A program made the position numbers and the translations under genes. From positions 1 through 64,000 of the forward strand of contig NZ_LMZQ01000028.1 in assembly GCF_001442625.1 (NCBI RefSeq): a stretch of DNA of 64,000 nt, read 5' to 3'. The DNA is from Pedobacter ginsenosidimutans (GTDB lineage: Bacteria > Bacteroidota > Bacteroidia > Sphingobacteriales > Sphingobacteriaceae). Shown piece after piece: positions 52,609 through 61,343 of the stretch. Positions within the stretch are counted from its first letter, which is position 1. Each line of letters starts with the position of its first letter. A model generated the notes under the pieces. That model saw nothing but the letters and a program-made list of their open reading frames with translations. It searched no databases and was not told the DNA's origin.

Positions 52609-52630
52609 GGTCGTGGTTTGCACCACGACC
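52609..52630 (-). terminator. Terminator of the gltBD operon
   Basis: GGTCGTGGT pairs perfectly with ACCACGACC around TTGC; in the minus direction it is followed by TTTTTTG. It lies about 26 bases after the gltD stop. Confidence 0.88.
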
Positions 52631-52655
52631 CTAAAAATATAGAATTTAAAACCTA

Positions 52656-54122
52656 CTAAGCGTACGCAACTGCATCTTTCGATGCCAGTTTAGTTGTCCC
52701 CATCAAGTATTCGTCTACCTTACGGGCAGCTTCTCTACCTTCTGAAATGGCCCAAACTACTAACGATTGCCCACGGCGAACATCTCCTGCAGCAAAAATC
52801 TTAGCAATATTGGTTTGGTAAGTGTGTTCAGATGCTTTTACGTTTCCGCGGTTATCCAATTCCACACCTAATTTCTCAATTAAACCTTCTTTTTGAGGAT
52901 GTAAGAAACCCATTGCCAAAAGTACCAGTTCGCATGGAAGATCTCTTTCGGTACCAGCCACTTCTTTAAAAGTAACCGGGCGTCCATTTGCATCAATTTC
53001 CCATTCTACATCAACTACTTTTAAGGCTTTAAGGTTTCCTTTTTCATCAGCAATAAAATTCTTTGTATTTACCGACCAAGCCCTTTGTGCACCTTCCTCG
53101 TGAGAAGAAGTATTTTTTAGCAACATTGGGTAATTTGGCCAAGGCATATGCTCGTTCCGTGCCTGTGGCGGCATCGGCATAATCTCAAACTGTGTAACCG
53201 ATTTCGCCCCGTGACGGTTTGAAGTACCAATACAGTCAGATCCCGTATCGCCACCGCCAATTACGATTACATTTTTACCGGTAGCCATAATATCTTCCGC
53301 TTCAACGGCTCTGCTCGCTACACGTTTATTTTGTTGCTTCAGGAAATCCATTGCAAAGTGGACCCCTTTAGCAGAACGGCCGTCAATTGGCAAATCGCGT
53401 GGAATAGTTGAACCACCAGCCAATACAATTGCGTTGAAATCGCGTAACAAAGTACCTATCTCAACATTCTCGCCTACATTGGCATTACATTTAAAAATGA
53501 TACCTTCTTCTTTCATTAAATCGATACGGCGATCCACTACATTTTTCTGTAGTTTGAAATCAGGGATACCATACCTCAATAAACCGCCTGGAGCATCGTC
53601 ACGTTCGAAAACGGTAACCTCATGTCCAACCTTATTTAACTGAGCAGCAGCAGCTAAGCCCGCAGGACCTGAACCAATTACAGCTACTTTTTTACCCGTT
53701 CTGATTAATGGTGCTTTTGCTTTGATAAATCCTTTTTCGAAAGCAATTTCGATGATGTGCTTTTCAATCTCCTCGATAGAAACCGGTGGGCGGTTAATGC
53801 CCAATACACATGCCGATTCGCATGGTGCGGGGCAAATTCTACCTGTAAATTCAGGAAAATTATTGGTGCTTAATAAAATATTTGCAGCTAATTCCCATTT
53901 ACCCTGATAAACGGCGTCGTTAAATTCTGGTATCACGTTACCCAATGGGCAGCCTGACTGGCAGAAAGGTACACCGCAATCCATACAACGGGCAGCTTGA
54001 TTGTTTAATTCTTTTGAGGGTAATTCATTTAAAAATTCCCCATAGTGTTTTACACGTGTTGCAGCCTCTTCTCTAGTGGGCGCAACTCTATCGTATTCTT
54101 GAAATCCTGTTACTTTTCCCAT
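52656..54122 (-). CDS. gltD: Glutamate synthase small (beta) subunit
   Basis: 488 aa NADPH-oxidising flavoprotein of the GOGAT complex. N-terminal iron-sulfur-binding Cys residues occur in AARCMDCGVPFCQSGCPLGN and RICPAPCESACV. FAD-binding GxGxxG in VAVIGSGPAGLAAAAQL and NADPH-binding GxGxxG in VIVIGGGDTGSDCIG. It passes electrons to GltB. It starts three bases after the gltB stop, so they are co-translated and made in equal amounts. Confidence 0.96.
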   Translation of the reverse strand: MGKVTGFQEYDRVAPTREEAATRVKHYGEFLNELPSKELNNQAARCMDCGVPFCQSGCPLGNVIPEFNDAVYQGKWELAANILLSTNNFPEFTGRICPAPCESACVLGINRPPVSIEEIEKHIIEIAFEKGFIKAKAPLIRTGKKVAVIGSGPAGLAAAAQLNKVGHEVTVFERDDAPGGLLRYGIPDFKLQKNVVDRRIDLMKEEGIIFKCNANVGENVEIGTLLRDFNAIVLAGGSTIPRDLPIDGRSAKGVHFAMDFLKQQNKRVASRAVEAEDIMATGKNVIVIGGGDTGSDCIGTSNRHGAKSVTQFEIMPMPPQARNEHMPWPNYPMLLKNTSSHEEGAQRAWSVNTKNFIADEKGNLKALKVVDVEWEIDANGRPVTFKEVAGTERDLPCELVLLAMGFLHPQKEGLIEKLGVELDNRGNVKASEHTYQTNIAKIFAAGDVRRGQSLVVWAISEGREAARKVDEYLMGTTKLASKDAVAYA

Positions 54123-54125
54123 GGC

Positions 54126-57100
54126 CTAGTGTGTTTTTACTTGTTGATTACGTTTGCTTAAAACTGCTTTGTATTCTTTAGGGAATACTTTTACGAAATG
54201 AGCAGATTGAGTTTTCCAGTCGCTTAAGATAAACTCAGCTACTCTACTATCCGTTAAGCGGATATGCGTTTTAAGTAAAGCTAAAATACGCTCCTCATCT
54301 TCAGCTTGTAATGGATCAAGATCAACCATTTCTTTATTGCATTTGCGCGCAAAAGTTCCATTGGCATCATAAATCCAGGCTACACCGCCACTCATACCAG
54401 CAGCAAAATTGCTTCCGGTATCACCAAGAATCAGCACTTCACCACCTGTCATATATTCGCAACCGTGATCACCCACGCCTTCAACAACAGCTGTTGCACC
54501 AGAGTTACGTACGGCGAAACGTTCACCTGCTTTACCACGGGCAAATAACTCACCAGAAGTTGCGCCATAAAGGGCTACGTTACCGATAATGATATTTTGC
54601 TCAGGGATAAAAGTTGAGTTTGAGAAAGGATAAATGGCCAATCTTGCGCCCGATAATCCTTTACCCACATAATCGTTCGCTTCACCTTCTAATGATAATG
54701 TTACCCCACGGGTATTGAAAGCACCGAAGCTCTGTCCGGCCGAACCAACAAATTTAAAGTTGATCGTGTCTGGAGGTAAGCCAGCACCTAAATGAACTTT
54801 CGAAATTTCATTCGATAACATTGTACCTAGTGCACGGTCGGTATTTTTCACATCGAAACTGGCAAAAACCGGTTCGTTATGATCAATAGCAGGTTGTGCA
54901 GCGGCAATTAATTTATGATCTAAAACATGCTCCAAACCATGATCCTGGCCTTCAGTATTAAATAAAGGCAAACCATTTTCTTCTGCTTTATATAATATAG
55001 CTGATAAATCAAGGTGTTTCAATTTCCAGTCTTCGGCAGGCAATTCGCGTACTTTCAAAATATCAGCCTGACCGATCATTTCGTGGATGGTTCTGAAACC
55101 TAATTCAGCCATAATCTCACGTAACTCTTCGGCAAGGAAATAAAATAAGTTCACTACATGGTCAGCATCACCGGTAAATAATTTTCTCAATTCCGGATCT
55201 TGTGTTGCTACCCCAACCGGGCAAGTATTTAAATGGCATTTACGCATCATAATACATCCTGATGTTACTAAGGCTGCTGTTGCAACCCCCCATTCTTCAG
55301 CACCTAATAATGCAGCGATAGCGATATCCCTGCCCGTTTTAAGCTGACCATCTGTTTGTAACACGATACGGTTACGCAATTTGTTTTTTACCAAAGTTTG
55401 ATGTGCTTCTGCCAAACCTAACTCCCATGGTAAACCAGCATGTTGGATTGAGGTTAAAGGAGATGCTCCCGTTCCGCCATCAAAACCAGATACCAAAATC
55501 ACATCGGCATGTGCTTTGGCAACACCTGCGGCAATAGTACCTACACCAGCTTTCGAAACCAATTTCACATTGATCCTCGCTGCACGGTTTGCATTTTTCA
55601 GATCAAAAATTAACTGTGCTAAATCTTCGATCGAATAAATATCGTGGTGAGGCGGAGGAGAAATTAAACCAACACCCGGTGTAGAGTGACGAACTTTTGC
55701 AATCCAGTCATCCACTTTGTGCCCTGGTAATTGACCACCCTCTCCTGGTTTAGCACCCTGAGCCATTTTAATCTGTAACTCATCAGCATTGGTTAAATAA
55801 TAACTCGTTACACCAAAACGTGCAGAAGCCACTTGTTTAATTGCCGAGCGCATGCTATCGCCGTTTGGCAATTTAGTATAACGCATTTCATCTTCACCAC
55901 CCTCTCCGGTATTGCTCTTTCCACCGATACGGTTCATGGCAATCGCTAAAGTAGAGTGGGCCTCATGAGAAATTGAACCGAAAGACATCGCTCCTGTTGC
56001 AAATCTTTTTAAGATTGCCTCGGTAGATTCTACCTCATTTAAAGGTACTGATGGTCGGCTATAGTTAAATTCGAACAATCCACGGATGGTATAAGCTTGT
56101 TGCGTTTGCTCATTCACCAGTTTAGAGTACTGTTTGAAAATATTGTAATCGTTTTTACGTGTTGCGTTTTGGAGCAAGTGAATGGTTTGCGGGTTAAACA
56201 AATGCGCTTCACCTTTACGGCGGAATTTATAAGTTCCACCTGCCGGCAACAGGTTTTCGGTTTCTGTTAACGGGCCAAAACTGCGGTGATGTTTAATTAA
56301 CGTTTCTTTTGCAATTTCATCCAATCCCAGACCACCAATACGTGAAACTGCACCAGTGAAATAAGTATTCACTACTTGTTTATTTAAACCTAAAATCTCG
56401 AAAATCTGCGCACCCTGGTATGATTGCAAGGTTGAGATTCCCATTTTAGAGAAAATTTTAAGTAAACCGCTATTTACCGCATAGATATAGTTCTTGGTAA
56501 GCTGCTCTGTTGATAAGCCCGATTCTTCTTTAAACTCATTAATGGTTTCCAAAGCCAGGTAAGGGTTAATTGCAGTAACACCAAAGCCCAGTAACGTGGC
56601 GAAATGATGTACTTCCCAAATATCACCAGCTTCTATCACAATACCTACAGCACCACGGTATCCTTTGCGGATTAAGTGGTGGTGCACGGCAGAAACTGCC
56701 AATAAAGAAGGCATTGCAGCATGCTCAGAGTCAATAGCCCTATCTGTTAATACAATTACCTGGAAACCATCTTCAACCGCATCAACCGCATAACGGCATA
56801 AACGGTCTAAGGCTTTTGCCATAGCGCCCGGCTTGCCATCAGCCCTGAAATAAGTCTGTAAAGTTTTCGCCTGAAAAACACCTGTATCAATACTTCTTAA
56901 CTTCTCTAATTCCTGATTGGTTAAAATTGGGTGTTTAATGGCCACACAGTGCGCTTGTTTTGGCGTTTCTTCCAACAAGTTACCCATGCTGCCCATAAAA
57001 CTGGCTAAACTCATTACCACTTTCTCTCTGATCGGGTCAATCGGTGGATTGGTTACCTGTGCAAATAACTGTTTGAAATAAGAAGATAAATGCTGAGGAC

Positions 57101-58625
57101 GTTTTGACAAAATAGCCAATGGCGTATCGGTACCCATCGAACCGATCGGTTCTTTACCTTCAATGGCCATAGGTTTGAGCAAAAGATCTACATCTTCTCT
57201 GCTGTAACCAAAAACCTGTTGATATTTAAAAATAGATTCTGTAGATAAGCCGGTGAACATTACACGTGGCTCAGGTAATTCTTCTAAACGGATCTGGTAT
57301 TGGTTAATCCAATCCGCATAAGGGCTTTTACCACAAACTTCTTCTTTAATTTCGTTATCGCTGATAATTCTACCCTGCTCCATATCCACCACGAACATTT
57401 TGCCTGGTGTTAAACGGCCTTTTTCGATTACAGTACTTTGGTCGATGGCTAATGCACCAGCCTCAGAGCCCATAATTACGCGGTCATCAGAAGTAATGGC
57501 ATAACGTGAAGGACGAAGACCATTACGGTCTAAAGTAGCACCTATTAATTTACCGTCGGTAAAAGCAATGGCTGCAGGTCCATCCCATGGCTCCATTAAA
57601 GTAGCATGGAATTCGTAAAATGCCCTTTTAACAGGATCCATATCTTCGTTACCATCCCAGGCCTCTGGCACCAACATCATTAATACATGAGGCAGGGTTC
57701 TTCCTGAGTGAAGTAACAGTTCAATAACATTATCTAAACAGCCTGAATCTGAATTGGTTTCGTCAATTACAGGCAGTAACATATCTAATTCTTCCGGTGT
57801 AAAGTAAGCAGAAGCAAAAGACTTAACGCCTGCTCTAAACCAGTTTAAATTTCCCTGTAAAGTGTTGATCTCACCATTATGTGCAATAAAGCGGAATGGC
57901 TGGGCCAATCTCCACGAAGGGAAAGTATTGGTTGCAAAACGTGAGTGAACTAAACCTAAAGCAGAAACCATGCGCTTATCGGTTAGATCGGTAAAATATG
58001 TACGTACCTGTAGAGAAGTAAGCTGACCTTTATATATAATGGTTTGCGCCGATAGCGAAACAATATAAAAATCTTTACCACCATGAACGGTGTTTACGAT
58101 CAGTTTAATCAGGTAATTTTTAAAAATATAAAGTTTACGTTCGAAATCGGCCCCTGGCGCTACTGCATAAGGACGGGCAATAAATACCTGCTCAATTTCT
58201 GGTTCAACAGAAAGGGCCATATTGCCAATATCCGTTGTGTCAACGTCAACTTTTCTAAAACCTAAAATTTCCAGGCCTAATTTTTCGGCGGCACGGTAAA
58301 TCAATTCTCTGCACTCTTCTCTCGATCTGATATCTTTTGGCATAAATAACATACCTACACCATAATTATTGGTTTCAGGTAGGCTAAAGCCAGCTTTTAA
58401 ACATTCGTCGTAAAAAAATTCGTGAGGAATCTGAATCATAATACCTGCACCATCGCCTGTATTTGGTTCTGCTCCACATGCCCCTCTATGATCTAGATTC
58501 TCTAAAATAGTAAGTGCATCAGAGATGATTTGATGCGATTTTCGCCCTTTCACATGTGCAACGAACCCAATACCGCAGGCATCGTGTTCAAATTGCGCAT
58601 CGTACAATCCACTGTTTGGTTCCAT
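54126..58625 (-). CDS. gltB: Glutamate synthase large (alpha) subunit
   Basis: 1499 aa. A class II glutamine amidotransferase domain begins after a 16-residue propeptide, with catalytic Cys17 in HDACGIGFVAHVKG. A central domain and the FMN-binding synthase domain follow (GAMSFGSISHEAHSTLAIAM, then NTGEGGEDEMRY and KPGEGGQLPGHKV). The 3Fe-4S cluster cysteines are in CIMMRKCHLNTCPVGVA. The C-terminal right-handed beta-helix has repeated Gly (VGKGLSGARLAIYP, GNVALYGATSGELFARG). With GltD it makes two glutamates from glutamine and 2-oxoglutarate. Confidence 0.98.
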   Translation of the reverse strand: MEPNSGLYDAQFEHDACGIGFVAHVKGRKSHQIISDALTILENLDHRGACGAEPNTGDGAGIMIQIPHEFFYDECLKAGFSLPETNNYGVGMLFMPKDIRSREECRELIYRAAEKLGLEILGFRKVDVDTTDIGNMALSVEPEIEQVFIARPYAVAPGADFERKLYIFKNYLIKLIVNTVHGGKDFYIVSLSAQTIIYKGQLTSLQVRTYFTDLTDKRMVSALGLVHSRFATNTFPSWRLAQPFRFIAHNGEINTLQGNLNWFRAGVKSFASAYFTPEELDMLLPVIDETNSDSGCLDNVIELLLHSGRTLPHVLMMLVPEAWDGNEDMDPVKRAFYEFHATLMEPWDGPAAIAFTDGKLIGATLDRNGLRPSRYAITSDDRVIMGSEAGALAIDQSTVIEKGRLTPGKMFVVDMEQGRIISDNEIKEEVCGKSPYADWINQYQIRLEELPEPRVMFTGLSTESIFKYQQVFGYSREDVDLLLKPMAIEGKEPIGSMGTDTPLAILSKRPQHLSSYFKQLFAQVTNPPIDPIREKVVMSLASFMGSMGNLLEETPKQAHCVAIKHPILTNQELEKLRSIDTGVFQAKTLQTYFRADGKPGAMAKALDRLCRYAVDAVEDGFQVIVLTDRAIDSEHAAMPSLLAVSAVHHHLIRKGYRGAVGIVIEAGDIWEVHHFATLLGFGVTAINPYLALETINEFKEESGLSTEQLTKNYIYAVNSGLLKIFSKMGISTLQSYQGAQIFEILGLNKQVVNTYFTGAVSRIGGLGLDEIAKETLIKHHRSFGPLTETENLLPAGGTYKFRRKGEAHLFNPQTIHLLQNATRKNDYNIFKQYSKLVNEQTQQAYTIRGLFEFNYSRPSVPLNEVESTEAILKRFATGAMSFGSISHEAHSTLAIAMNRIGGKSNTGEGGEDEMRYTKLPNGDSMRSAIKQVASARFGVTSYYLTNADELQIKMAQGAKPGEGGQLPGHKVDDWIAKVRHSTPGVGLISPPPHHDIYSIEDLAQLIFDLKNANRAARINVKLVSKAGVGTIAAGVAKAHADVILVSGFDGGTGASPLTSIQHAGLPWELGLAEAHQTLVKNKLRNRIVLQTDGQLKTGRDIAIAALLGAEEWGVATAALVTSGCIMMRKCHLNTCPVGVATQDPELRKLFTGDADHVVNLFYFLAEELREIMAELGFRTIHEMIGQADILKVRELPAEDWKLKHLDLSAILYKAEENGLPLFNTEGQDHGLEHVLDHKLIAAAQPAIDHNEPVFASFDVKNTDRALGTMLSNEISKVHLGAGLPPDTINFKFVGSAGQSFGAFNTRGVTLSLEGEANDYVGKGLSGARLAIYPFSNSTFIPEQNIIIGNVALYGATSGELFARGKAGERFAVRNSGATAVVEGVGDHGCEYMTGGEVLILGDTGSNFAAGMSGGVAWIYDANGTFARKCNKEMVDLDPLQAEDEERILALLKTHIRLTDSRVAEFILSDWKTQSAHFVKVFPKEYKAVLSKRNQQVKTH

Positions 58626-59035
58626 TCTTTGCTCGTTAGTTGTTAGTGTATAGGAAACACTAAGATACGAAAAACAAATCTTAAATTACAGAGTTGACAC
58701 GATTTTTAGAAAAATTTTAGTCCTTAAGTAATTTAAAGCTTTTAGATTAAAAAAATGATAATGATATACGTAAATATTTATCAAATTTATAATGATAATA
58801 TTATACAATAAATGCACTTTTTCTGCTGAATTCCATCATAAATCGTTTTAATTGTTTGATTTATTTGTAAATATTTAATTCATATACAAATATTATACTC
58901 AAAAAATTGTTTATCTTGTATTTCCTTCCATAATCTAAAAATACACATTTCAATTTTATTAATTTACTAATCAGCTACATAGCCTAAAAGAGAAAAAAAA
59001 TACAAAAATGCATTTTGTGTAACAACTTCTTTTTC
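58626..59035. other. AT-rich intergenic region upstream of gltB and SRP RNA
   Basis: About 410 bp with no gene seen. It must contain the gltB promoter; GTATCTTAG (reverse strand near 58660) is a near match to TAnnTTTG. Nothing else stands out. Confidence 0.4.
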
Positions 59036-59043
59036 TACCTTTG
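59036..59043 (+). promoter_or_regulatory. Promoter of the SRP RNA gene
   Basis: TACCTTTG with TTG at 59015-59017 (18-nt spacer), an exact Bacteroidetes promoter. RNA starts about 6 bases later. Confidence 0.85.
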
Positions 59044-59046
59044 TGG

Positions 59047-59150
59047 CCGGGCAAGTCTTTTACGACCAGCTCCCTTTGAACTCCCCCAGGGTGGGAACAC
59101 AGCAAGGGTAGAAGGTTGTAGCGGTGCGATAGAAGGTGCTTGCCCTTTTT
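59047..59150 (+). ncRNA. ffs: Signal recognition particle RNA (4.5S, small type)
   Basis: Ends pair: GGGCAAG (59049-59055) with CTTGCCC (59139-59145). The conserved Ffh-binding apical region reads CCCCAGGGTGGGAACACAGCAAGGGTA, here split as CTCCCCCAGGGTGGGAACAC then AGCAAGGGTAG. The GGAACA-AGCA internal loop is the diagnostic signature. A T-run terminator follows. About 100 nt, usual for the small bacterial form lacking the Alu domain. Confidence 0.92.
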
Positions 59151-59159
59151 TTCTTTTCC

Positions 59160-59182
59160 CTTAATCCCCTGAAGGGGGAACT
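59160..59182. repeat. CCCCTGAAGGGG palindrome
   Basis: ATCCCCTGAAGGGGGAAC, a third copy of the small palindrome seen at 7799 and 9024, between the SRP RNA and talC. Confidence 0.4.
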
Positions 59183-59234
59183 AAATTCTTCAGGGTTCAA
59201 TCATAGAAACTCAAATATTTAAGAATTTATAAAC

Positions 59235-59894
59235 ATGAAATTTTTTATTGACACAGCAAATCTTGATCAAATCAAAGAAGCGCAAGATCTTGGCATTTTA
59301 GATGGCGTAACCACCAACCCTAGCTTAATGGCGAAAGAAGGTATTACTGGCGAACAAAATGTAATTAACCACTACAAAGCGATCTGCGATATAGTTGATG
59401 ATAACGTAAGTGCTGAAGTTATTGCTACTACTTTCGATGAGATTGTTAAAGAAGGTGAAGCTTTAGCCGCTTTAAACCCTAAAATCGTAGTAAAAGTACC
59501 AATGATTAAAGATGGTGTTAAAGCCATTAAATATTTCTCGTCAAAAGGAATCAAAACCAACTGTACTTTAATTTTCTCTGCCGGACAGGCTTTATTGGCT
59601 GCTAAAGCCGGAGCTACTTATGTTTCTCCATTTTTAGGCCGTTTAGATGATATTTCTAGCGATGGTTTGGTTTTAATTGAAGATATCAGAACCATTTTTG
59701 ATAACTACGGTTACGAAACTCAGATTTTAGCTGCATCAATCCGTGGACCATTACACATTGTAAACTGTGCTAAATTAGGTGCTGATGTAATTACTGCACC
59801 ATTGGCTGCTATTGTAGGTTTATTAAAACACCCACTAACAGATAGCGGTTTGGCTACATTTTTAGCTGACCACGCTAAAGCTGCTGGGAAATAA
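59235..59894 (+). CDS. talC: Transaldolase-like fructose-6-phosphate aldolase (TalC/MipB)
   Basis: 219 aa. Class I aldolase of the short transaldolase group. It begins MKFFIDTANLDQIKEAQDLG, has DGVTTNPSLMAKEG, and the Schiff-base Lys in NPKIVVKVPMIKDG. CTLIFSAGQALLAAKAGATY and FLGRLDDI are the second half of the family signature. Activity as transaldolase or as F6P aldolase cannot be separated by eye. It is a single gene with a very strong terminator. Confidence 0.92.
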   Translation: MKFFIDTANLDQIKEAQDLGILDGVTTNPSLMAKEGITGEQNVINHYKAICDIVDDNVSAEVIATTFDEIVKEGEALAALNPKIVVKVPMIKDGVKAIKYFSSKGIKTNCTLIFSAGQALLAAKAGATYVSPFLGRLDDISSDGLVLIEDIRTIFDNYGYETQILAASIRGPLHIVNCAKLGADVITAPLAAIVGLLKHPLTDSGLATFLADHAKAAGK

Positions 59895-59919
59895 GAATTA
59901 TAAAGTCGAAAGTCTTTAG

Positions 59920-59966
59920 TCCTAAGTCTTGAGTCGGATTTCCGGTTCAAGACTTAGGATTTTTTG
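59920..59966 (+). terminator. Terminator of talC
   Basis: TCCTAAGTCTTGA pairs perfectly with TCAAGACTTAGGA around a 14-base loop and is followed by TTTTTTG. Confidence 0.85.
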
Positions 59967-60409
59967 TTTTATAGAAATCTGAGAGGTACAATAGATGATG
60001 GGGCTAATGCAAATTACATCATCACTCTTCCAATTTACATTCTTTCGGCCACTAAGAAGTTAAGAACATTAAGGATCTATTAACGCTTGCCATTGGTCAT
60101 TGCAAATTGATAATTGGTTATTAATTTCTTTCCATTTCACATCTCTTGTTTTTTGGAGAGCAGAAACAGTGCTCGTCGGTGGCTGTAGTCCTGCTTTCCA
60201 TTATATTCCGGTGAATTTTCGATAAAGACAAATTAGTTCAGATACCGGAATGCCATTTCAATCAGGTCTAGTTGGCAGTAATAAAAGTTCTTTTGCCAGT
60301 TTAGAAATTCTGTAAAATGATTTTGCGTTAACGATGGAAACGGCATCCTTTTTGGCTGTCATCCTGAAGGTTAATGTCATTAAGTTAGGGGGTAAATCTT
60401 AAAAAGATA

Positions 60410-60485
60410 TCACCCTGAGCGTAGTCGAAGGGCATTTATTTGCGTTGTATCAATCTCAAGAAGTCTTCGACTACGCTCAGGCTGA
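60410..60485. repeat. Dispersed hairpin repeat, variant copy 4
   Basis: TCACCCTGAGCGTAGTCGAAG and CTTCGACTACGCTCAGGCTGA (each 21 bases, one mismatch when folded) flank a 34-bp centre. It shares CCTGAGC..GTCGAAGG with copies 1-3 but differs in the middle of the arms. Confidence 0.75.
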
Positions 60486-60588
60486 CAACCGCGTTCCTTA
60501 ACTCAATGACATTGCCCTTGGCATAGTCGAAGCACAGCCAAAAAGATACAGTGTACAGCGTGTTAAAACGCCCAAATGATAAAAGACG

Positions 60589-61095
60589 CTAGACTAAAGA
60601 TTCCCGATTAAAGACTTCTTTAATTTTCTCATAACTGATCTGCTCATCAGGTTCAATTAGAATGCCTTTCACTCCTGCCCCATTTGCAGCTTCAACATCT
60701 CTTGGCTTATCGCCGATCATAATAGATTGCGACGGATCGATGTCGTACATATCAATTGCATCTAAAATCATTCCCGAAGCAGGTTTTCTGCACTTACATT
60801 CGCCACCAACGGTGGGATGATGCGGGCAATAATAAAAACCAGCAATATCTGCTCCTTTAGCCACAAAAGCATTGCGGAGCATTTGGTGCATAATGGCCAG
60901 CTCTTGTTCGGTATAACGTTTTAAAGCAATACCGCCCTGATTGGTAATTACAATTAAAAGATAACCTTCGTCGAATAGTTTTTTTAATACCGGAATCTGG
61001 TAATCCAGGATTTTAAAATCTTCAACACGGCAGATGTAATCGTATATTTCGTGATTGAGTACGCCATCACGATCGAGAAAAATAGCTTTATTCAT
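60589..61095 (-). CDS. gmhB: D-glycero-D-manno-heptose 1,7-bisphosphate 7-phosphatase
   Basis: 168 aa HAD-IIIA phosphatase for LPS heptose synthesis. The HAD nucleophile is in AIFLDRDGVLNHE, motif II in LIVITNQGGIAL, the Zn-binding loop in YYCPHHPTVGGECKCRKPASGM (Cys-His-Cys-Cys) and motif IV in MIGDKPRDVEAANGAG. The length is usual. Histidinol phosphatase is the only close alternative; the Zn loop is shared, so gmhB is preferred by size and organism type. Confidence 0.9.
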   Translation of the reverse strand: MNKAIFLDRDGVLNHEIYDYICRVEDFKILDYQIPVLKKLFDEGYLLIVITNQGGIALKRYTEQELAIMHQMLRNAFVAKGADIAGFYYCPHHPTVGGECKCRKPASGMILDAIDMYDIDPSQSIMIGDKPRDVEAANGAGVKGILIEPDEQISYEKIKEVFNRESLV

Positions 61096-61145
61096 TATTG
61101 AGATATGAGTATTGTGATTTGAGACTGTATCATAAATATAGAATT

Positions 61146-61211
61146 GTCATCCTGAGCCTGTCGAAGGACCTGTTTAAATGCCTCTCAGCGTTTCGACAAG
61201 CTCAACATGAC
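61146..61211. repeat. Dispersed hairpin repeat, copy 3
   Basis: Arms GTCATCCTGAGCCTGTCGAA and TTCGACAAGCTCAACATGAC; the centre (GGACCTGTTTAAATGCC...) is close to copy 2. Confidence 0.8.
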
Positions 61212-61290
61212 AAAATTCGAATGGAATTATAACAAATGATACATTCTCTTTATAATTTCGCCAAAATAACTGAAAATTAAGGACAAAAGA

Positions 61291-61318
61291 AAGCCCGGTC
61301 TAATTAAAGACAGGGCTT
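61291..61318 (-). terminator. Terminator of the sugar transporter gene
   Basis: AAGCCC-T-GTCT pairs with AGAC-C-GGGCTT (minus strand) and is followed by TCTTTTG, about 26 bases after the stop. Confidence 0.7.
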
Positions 61319-61343
61319 AATCATAAAATTTATTTGGTTTTGG

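Larger units (their letters stand above)
59895..60588. other. 694-bp intergenic region with repeats
   Basis: Contains the talC terminator, a decayed element of the third repeat family (60191-60265), a related hairpin of the first family (60410-60485) and several fragments (TGTCATCCTGAAGG near 60357, ATAGTCGAAGC near 60522). No coding region is seen. Confidence 0.5.
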
